Origin: UA16 sp965661575
Lineage (GTDB): Bacteria; Bacteroidota; Bacteroidia; Flavobacteriales_D; Sanyastnellaceae
Direction: 5' to 3'
DNA length: 54,519 bases
Assembly: GCA_965661575.1 (NCBI GenBank)
Contig: CBFIEJ010000012.1
Location: forward strand, 1 to 54,519
Shown here one piece after another: positions 50,981 through 54,519 of the stretch. The notes beneath the pieces are model-generated. The model was not told the DNA's origin and made no database searches. It saw only the letters and a program-made list of their open reading frames with translations. How positions within the stretch are numbered: position 1 is the stretch's first letter; every line of letters begins with the position of its first letter. Both the position numbers and the translations under genes were made by a program.

Positions 50981-52316
50981 CAAGCAATCGTTGTTACGAG
51001 GGCTGTTGTCATTGTTGTCATTGCTTTTGGTAGAAGCGTCGGTCGCGCAACGCGCACCGGACAATGTGTTGATCTACAAGGGTGCTGAGGATAAGTATCA
51101 GCCTTGTGAACCATCCATAGCAGTCAGTCCCAAAACCCCGATGCTCATGGTGGCTGGTTCCATTTTGGACAACGTACACGTATCGAGTGATGGAGGTTAC
51201 ACGTGGAAGACGGAGCGTCTGACTTCCAAGTACGGAGTCTTTGGCGATCCCTGCATCGTCGGTTCCCCCAAGGGCGATTTTTATTATCTCCATTTGTCCA
51301 ACCCCGATGACCAGGCTTGGTCCAGTGAAGCGTTGCTCGACCGCATCGTTGTGCAGCGATCACGTAAAAAAGGCAAACGCTGGAACAAAGGAGCTGGCAT
51401 GGGCCTCAATGGCACCAAGGACCAAGACAAGGAATGGTCGGCGGTTTCGATGGACGGTGCAACTTTATTGACCTGCTGGACGCAGTTTGATTTATATGGC
51501 AGTCCGCTGGAGACAGATCAATCGGTGATTTTGTGCAGCACTTCGAATCGTCGAGCGAAGAAGTGGTCCGAGCCGGTGCGCGTCAATGCGATTGCCGGCG
51601 ACTGCGCAGATGGTGACTTGACGGTCGAGGGCGCTGTTCCGGACATCGCACTCGATGGTACCATGTACGTGGCCTGGGCGCATGCTGATACCATTTGGAT
51701 GGACCGCAGCGCTGATGGTGGTGAAACATGGCTGGATAACGATCTGCGCGTCACTGAAATTCAAGGGGGATGGGATCAGACCATTCGGGGGGTTGGAAGA
51801 GCCAATGGAATGCCTGTGACCCGTGTAGATCGTAGCTCAGGACCGCATCAAGGTCGGATTTACGTCAATTGGACAGACGATCGAAATGGTCCAGATGACA
51901 ACGACGTGTGGCTGGTTTACTCCGACGATAAAGGCAATACTTGGACCGATCCCATTCGTGTCAACGATGATCCCGCTGGAGCCCAACAGTTCTTCACTTG
52001 GATGGATGTTGACGATGTGACTGGACATGTGCACATTGTCTTTTATGACCGACGAGATGCCCTGAAAAAATATCCGGATGTCCGCATGAAACCATCGTGG
52101 AATACGGAAGTCTATGTTGCTTCATCCTACGATGGAGGAGATTCGTGGGAAAACTTGAAGGTGAGCCGGAAGTCATTTCGCCCCGATCCAAAATTATTTT
52201 TTGGCGATTACAATAACATCAGTGCCTACGACGGAGTGGTTCGCCCCATTTGGACGCGAAATGACGACGGTATCCTCGGTGTGTGGACCGCGATTTTGGA
52301 CGGATACGTGGACTGA
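50970..52316 (+). CDS. Exported sialidase-like Asp-box beta-propeller protein
   Basis: The protein has 448 residues with a signal peptide ending SVAQ (about residue 27). Four Asp-box (BNR) motifs are clear: SSDGGYTW, SADGGETW, SDDKGNTW and SYDGGDSW, each at a blade turn of a six-bladed sialidase-type propeller. Also seen are KDQDKEWSAVSMDG and GHVHIVFYDRRDAL. The N-terminal FRIP/YRIP Arg motif and the catalytic Tyr-Glu pair of true sialidases are not obvious, so enzymatic activity is doubtful. No C-terminal T9SS sorting domain is seen. The start is set at ATG 50970; ATGs at 50952 and 50961 are in frame. It overlaps the His-Asp gene by 11 bases, so the pair is co-translated. Confidence 0.82.
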   Translation: MRNNKQSLLRGLLSLLSLLLVEASVAQRAPDNVLIYKGAEDKYQPCEPSIAVSPKTPMLMVAGSILDNVHVSSDGGYTWKTERLTSKYGVFGDPCIVGSPKGDFYYLHLSNPDDQAWSSEALLDRIVVQRSRKKGKRWNKGAGMGLNGTKDQDKEWSAVSMDGATLLTCWTQFDLYGSPLETDQSVILCSTSNRRAKKWSEPVRVNAIAGDCADGDLTVEGAVPDIALDGTMYVAWAHADTIWMDRSADGGETWLDNDLRVTEIQGGWDQTIRGVGRANGMPVTRVDRSSGPHQGRIYVNWTDDRNGPDDNDVWLVYSDDKGNTWTDPIRVNDDPAGAQQFFTWMDVDDVTGHVHIVFYDRRDALKKYPDVRMKPSWNTEVYVASSYDGGDSWENLKVSRKSFRPDPKLFFGDYNNISAYDGVVRPIWTRNDDGILGVWTAILDGYVD

Positions 52317-52327
52317 AGAGGCTGGAG

Positions 52328-52717
52328 TTAAGCCGTTTTGATGCGCTCAGCAGTGGCGGCCAATTCTTCTGGAGTGAAGGATAGCTTGGGACGCTCAAAA
52401 TTGATGTCTGATACATTTTGCAGAGGAATGAGGTGCATGTGTGCATGCGGCACCTCCAATCCAATGACTGCTACACCAACCCGTTTGCACGGTATTGCGG
52501 CTTCAATTTTTTGAGCTACATCGCGCGCGAAAAGATTGATGCGTGCGAGCAATTCGGCGTCAAGGTCGAAGAAGTAGTCGACCTCATTTTTTGGGATGAC
52601 AAGTGTATGTCCTTCCGCGAGTGGACTGATGTCGAGGAAGGCCAAGAATTCGTCGTTCTCTGCGATTCTGTGACACGGAATGTCACCTGCGATGATTTTA
52701 CTGAAGATGCTTGCCAT
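52328..52717 (-). CDS. HIT-family (histidine triad) nucleotide hydrolase
   Basis: This 129-residue protein carries the Hint-type pattern ASIFSKIIAGDIPCHRI at the N-terminus, FLDISPLAEGHTLVIPK in the middle and the triad HAHMHLIPL (about 95-103) close to the C-terminus. HIT proteins split nucleoside phosphoramidates or AMP-linked compounds; the physiological substrate is seldom known. It follows greA by 14 bases, an order common in Bacteroidota, and is convergent with the propeller gene with only 11 bases between the stops. Confidence 0.93.
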   Translation of the reverse strand: MASIFSKIIAGDIPCHRIAENDEFLAFLDISPLAEGHTLVIPKNEVDYFFDLDAELLARINLFARDVAQKIEAAIPCKRVGVAVIGLEVPHAHMHLIPLQNVSDINFERPKLSFTPEELAATAERIKTA

Positions 52718-52731
52718 GATGATTCCTGACC

Positions 52732-53211
52732 TCAGGAGTTACGGCTGATTTCCAACACTTCAAACGGGATCAAACCGGCGGGAACTTGAACTTCTGCAAT
52801 CTCACCGACAGCCTTGCCCAACAGCCCCTTGCCAATGGGAGAATCGATGGAGATTTTCTTCAGGGCGAGATTGGCTTCGTTTTCGGCTACCAGCGTGTAC
52901 GTCACTTCTGCGTTGTTCTTCATGTTTTTGATGCGCACAGTGCTCAAGATGTAGACCTTGGAATCATCAATTTGTGAGTCATCTACCAGGCGCGCATTGG
53001 CCAAGGTGTTTTTCAGTTTCGAGATCTTGGCCTCCAAGAGACCCTGGGCCTCCTTCGCTGCATCGTATTCGGCATTCTCGCTCAAATCACCTTTGTCTCG
53101 CGCTTCAGCGATTTGACCTGAAATTTTGGGACGTTCAACCGTTTCCAACTGACGGACCTCGTCCTTGAGGCTTTGCAACCCTTCTTTGGTGAAATAGGAA
53201 ATGTTCGACAT
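52732..53211 (-). CDS. greA: Transcription elongation factor GreA
   Basis: This 159-residue protein has an N-terminal antiparallel coiled coil with YFTKEGLQSLKDEVRQLE, then ARDKGDLSENAEYDAAKEAQ, whose tip Asp and Glu reach the RNA polymerase active site. A FKBP-like C-terminal domain with ISIDSPIGKGLLGKAVGE follows. GreA stimulates cleavage of back-tracked RNA and rescues stalled polymerase. ATG 53211 gives the normal length; an upstream extension to 53277 in frame is not supported. A TATCTTTG box at 53318-53325 and a hairpin with a U-tract at 53275-53304 lie upstream and may regulate it. Confidence 0.97.
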   Translation of the reverse strand: MSNISYFTKEGLQSLKDEVRQLETVERPKISGQIAEARDKGDLSENAEYDAAKEAQGLLEAKISKLKNTLANARLVDDSQIDDSKVYILSTVRIKNMKNNAEVTYTLVAENEANLALKKISIDSPIGKGLLGKAVGEIAEVQVPAGLIPFEVLEISRNS

Positions 53212-53274
53212 GGTCTTGAATTGATTCCCCGATGGGGACGGGTGGTTGTAGTTTTCTGCCCTCTCGAGCAGGGC

Positions 53275-53304
53275 CAAAAAAAAGAAAACCCGAATTGAAT
53301 CGAG
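53275..53304 (-). terminator. Hairpin plus U-tract between the PorV-like gene and greA
   Basis: Read on the minus strand, CTCGA and TCGGG (53304-53300 and 53293-53289) form a 5-bp stem with one T-G pair, loop TTCAAT, followed by TTTT-C-TTTTTTTT (53288-53276). It could end the PorV-like transcript, about 80 bases past its stop. It also lies downstream of a minus-7 box at 53318-53325, so it may instead act within the greA leader. The stem is weak; the U-tract is strong. Confidence 0.6.
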
Positions 53305-53317
53305 CTTTCTTCTTAGG

Positions 53318-53325
53318 CAAAGATA
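53318..53325 (-). promoter_or_regulatory. Putative minus-7 box for greA
   Basis: On the minus strand this reads TATCTTTG followed by CC, a perfect TAnnTTTG. The transcript would start near 53312 and carry a leader of about 100 bases to the greA ATG at 53211, with the U-tract hairpin inside it. No good minus-33 TTTG is seen at 19 bases. Confidence 0.5.
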
Positions 53326-53385
53326 TAAAAATCAGCCGTTCACGGCCATTGATGGCCTGTGCGCGGCAATGAAAGACGCTCTGGA

Positions 53386-54435
53386 TCAGATCGCCAAGTG
53401 GATGCCGATGCTGTGGTTACCGTTGAACGGGTTGGTGGTCCGGTAGCCGTAATCGATGCCGATGATTGCACCGTCTGCATTCGCAGGAACCTTCAAAGAG
53501 AATCCAGCTGCAGGACCAGTAAATGCCGTCGTGATGGCATCTTCCGTGCCAACGCCATCTTCCCAGAGGTAACCACCGCGGAGCGTAAAGTTATCACCGA
53601 GGTTGAGTTCCAGCCCACCACCGAATTGATCTTTGGTGAATGAATTGGAGATGAACTGTCCAGTGAGGGTCGCATTGACGCTTCCGATGTTGTAGACTTC
53701 ATAGCCAAAGCCAATGTTCACCAACGAAGGCAGTTCATACCGCTCGCTGCGTTGCAACATGGTGAGCGATGTCGCTGTTCCTTGCGGTGTTGCAGTGACC
53801 GTGAGTCCGTCACCTGCGTAACGCATTGGAGCGCCAACATTCCGCAACGAGATACCGAAGTTCAATTTATCGCCGGACTTGTAACGGATACCGGCGTCAA
53901 AGCAAACACCAGACGATCGGACATTGGAAATCGATTCACCGACGACGCGAATGGTCATGCCTCCGTAAATGGAGTTTGAGAACGCCTTGGCGTATGTGAT
54001 TCCGATGTTCGAAAATGCAGGAGAGAAGGTTCCGATTCCACCTTCTGGCAGATTTTCAGTGGTCACGGCGATATCGCCAAAGCCCATGGTCATCACGGTC
54101 AGACCCAAAACGCTTCCGTCACCTACGGAGGTAGCGAAACCAATGGTGTTGAGCGAAATGCCTGAACCGGACAAATACTGCGTATTGGCGAAGCGCAATT
54201 CGGTCTGATTGACGAATGCAAGCCCAGCAGCGTTGAGGAAAGAACCTTCCAAGCCTGCTGTAATGGCCATGTTGGTTCCGGCCATGCCGTTGGATTGTGC
54301 CCAAGGATTGATGAGCAGCTGACCTGCACCGGCGGAACCGGCACGGTCGGGATTCCCCGCAAATGTTGCTGTAGAAAACATCAAGCACGCTGCAATAGCA
54401 ACGGAGGCGAGGATGGTGTGTTGGATATTCTTCAT
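53386..54435 (-). CDS. PorV/PorQ-family outer membrane protein (T9SS carrier candidate)
   Basis: The protein has 349 residues: a signal peptide ending TFA (about residue 26), then GSAGAGQLLINPWAQSNGMAG and NAAGLAF, the opening pattern of PorV/PorQ and FadL-like barrels. Alternating strands follow, with a Gly-rich middle and a closing strand NHSIGIHLAI. PorV proteins collect T9SS cargo from the translocon and pass it to the attachment complex on the outer membrane. Its ATG lies 18 bases after the stop of a second giant surface protein (54454-54519), so cargo and carrier are adjacent. Codons are of the strongly used kind (AAC, ATC, GGC). It could be a specialised PorV paralogue rather than the main one. 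Confidence 0.85.
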   Translation of the reverse strand: MKNIQHTILASVAIAACLMFSTATFAGNPDRAGSAGAGQLLINPWAQSNGMAGTNMAITAGLEGSFLNAAGLAFVNQTELRFANTQYLSGSGISLNTIGFATSVGDGSVLGLTVMTMGFGDIAVTTENLPEGGIGTFSPAFSNIGITYAKAFSNSIYGGMTIRVVGESISNVRSSGVCFDAGIRYKSGDKLNFGISLRNVGAPMRYAGDGLTVTATPQGTATSLTMLQRSERYELPSLVNIGFGYEVYNIGSVNATLTGQFISNSFTKDQFGGGLELNLGDNFTLRGGYLWEDGVGTEDAITTAFTGPAAGFSLKVPANADGAIIGIDYGYRTTNPFNGNHSIGIHLAI

Positions 54436-54442
54436 GGTGAAT

Positions 54443-54519
54443 TCGGAATCAAATCAGAAGTTGTCCAAATCGGTTGGGCGCATGATGCCGAACCATTTGA
54501 GTGTTTTGTCGCCGACGTT
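54443..54519 (-). repeat. 77-bp exact repeat, terminal copy
   Basis: The last 77 bases are the exact reverse complement of 10946-11022. The match ends at 54443, after which this copy runs into the PorV-like gene leader while the internal copy runs into the efflux operon leader. The match reaches the window edge, so its full length is unknown. Confidence 0.97.
54454..54519 (-). CDS. C-terminal end of a second giant T9SS-like surface protein (runs off the right edge)
   Basis: Only the last 21 codons and the stop are visible. They encode a peptide identical to the C-terminus of the protein at 6749-11011 (NVGDKTLKWFGIMRPTDLDN plus F), from identical DNA. The frame, stop and position before a PorV-like gene make a real coding end likely. 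The gene must continue beyond the window. It may be the source of, or a recipient from, the copy at 6749-11011. Confidence 0.88.
   Translation of the reverse strand, partial: NVGDKTLKWFGIMRPTDLDNF

Noticed and set aside
53344..53357. Palindrome GGCCATTGATGGCC near the end of the PorV-like gene
   Set aside because: It is a 6-base stem but has no T-run, so I do not call it a terminator; an operator role cannot be supported.

Overview
The window reads as a chromosomal segment of a free-living, aerobic Bacteroidota bacterium, probably Flavobacteriia-like. The grounds are a type IX secretion (T9SS)-style giant surface protein and a PorV/PorQ-like barrel, a split cytochrome oxidase cluster with two CoxC-type subunits, a SCO protein and DUF420, an exosortase of the Bacteroidota type, and several TAnnTTTG minus-7 promoter boxes typical of this phylum. 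Coding density is very high, no gap exceeds 300 bases, and most gene pairs overlap by 1-4 bases or sit a few bases apart. I saw no tRNA, rRNA, CRISPR array, phage or insertion sequence. Both ends cut through genes.

Layout. 1-3312 (minus): an N-terminal PKD-type secreted protein, then a three-gene set of MbnP-like lipoprotein, di-heme peroxidase and CxxCxxCC protein. 3378-18095 (plus): a UvrD/RecB-type helicase-nuclease, a 1420-residue secreted protein with a C-terminal sorting-like domain, a complete RND efflux operon (adaptor, pump, TolC channel) and a family 4 glycosyltransferase. 18098-21072 (minus): gmd and an MsbA-type ABC exporter. 21275-24777: rpmH with a clear promoter and terminator, a phosphopantetheinyl transferase (minus), ahcY, and an exosortase with its membrane partner. 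24779-34821 (minus): one long co-directional run. In transcription order it holds heme O synthase, two CoxC subunits, CoxD, a tandem SCO protein, DUF420, a small CxxC membrane protein, an OmpA-like protein, TolC, a MacA-like adaptor, tsaB and a degenerate Rieske-like protein. 34882-43254 (minus): cell-envelope glycan genes (two Wzi/RemB-like barrels, a TagO/WecA-type transferase, GDP-fucose synthase, an OppC-type permease, a family 2 glycosyltransferase and a flippase-like protein). 43295-46248: ruvC (plus), then ddl and purK (minus). 46280-52316 (plus): MscS channel, YwaF-like protein, thyA, folA, HupE/UreJ, yidD, a His-Asp-repeat protein and an Asp-box propeller. 52328-54519 (minus): HIT protein, greA, a PorV-like protein and the last 21 codons of a second giant surface protein.

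How it fits together. Respiration: the oxidase genes make heme O, CoxC/CoxD subunits and copper-site assembly factors, while CoxA and CoxB must lie elsewhere. Envelope: gmd (18 kb) and fcl (39 kb) together give GDP-L-fucose, with a lipid-carrier initiating enzyme and putative glycan-export barrels nearby. Secretion: the giant surface protein and the PorV-like barrel look like cargo and carrier of T9SS.

The most notable sequence signal is that the final 77 bases of the window are an exact inverted copy of 10946-11022, the 3' end of the giant surface gene plus 11 bases past its stop. The copy leads straight into the PorV-like gene, so a near-identical paralogue lies just outside the window, and the edge looks like an assembly break at a longer repeat. 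All function calls are from reading the sequence; no search was run.
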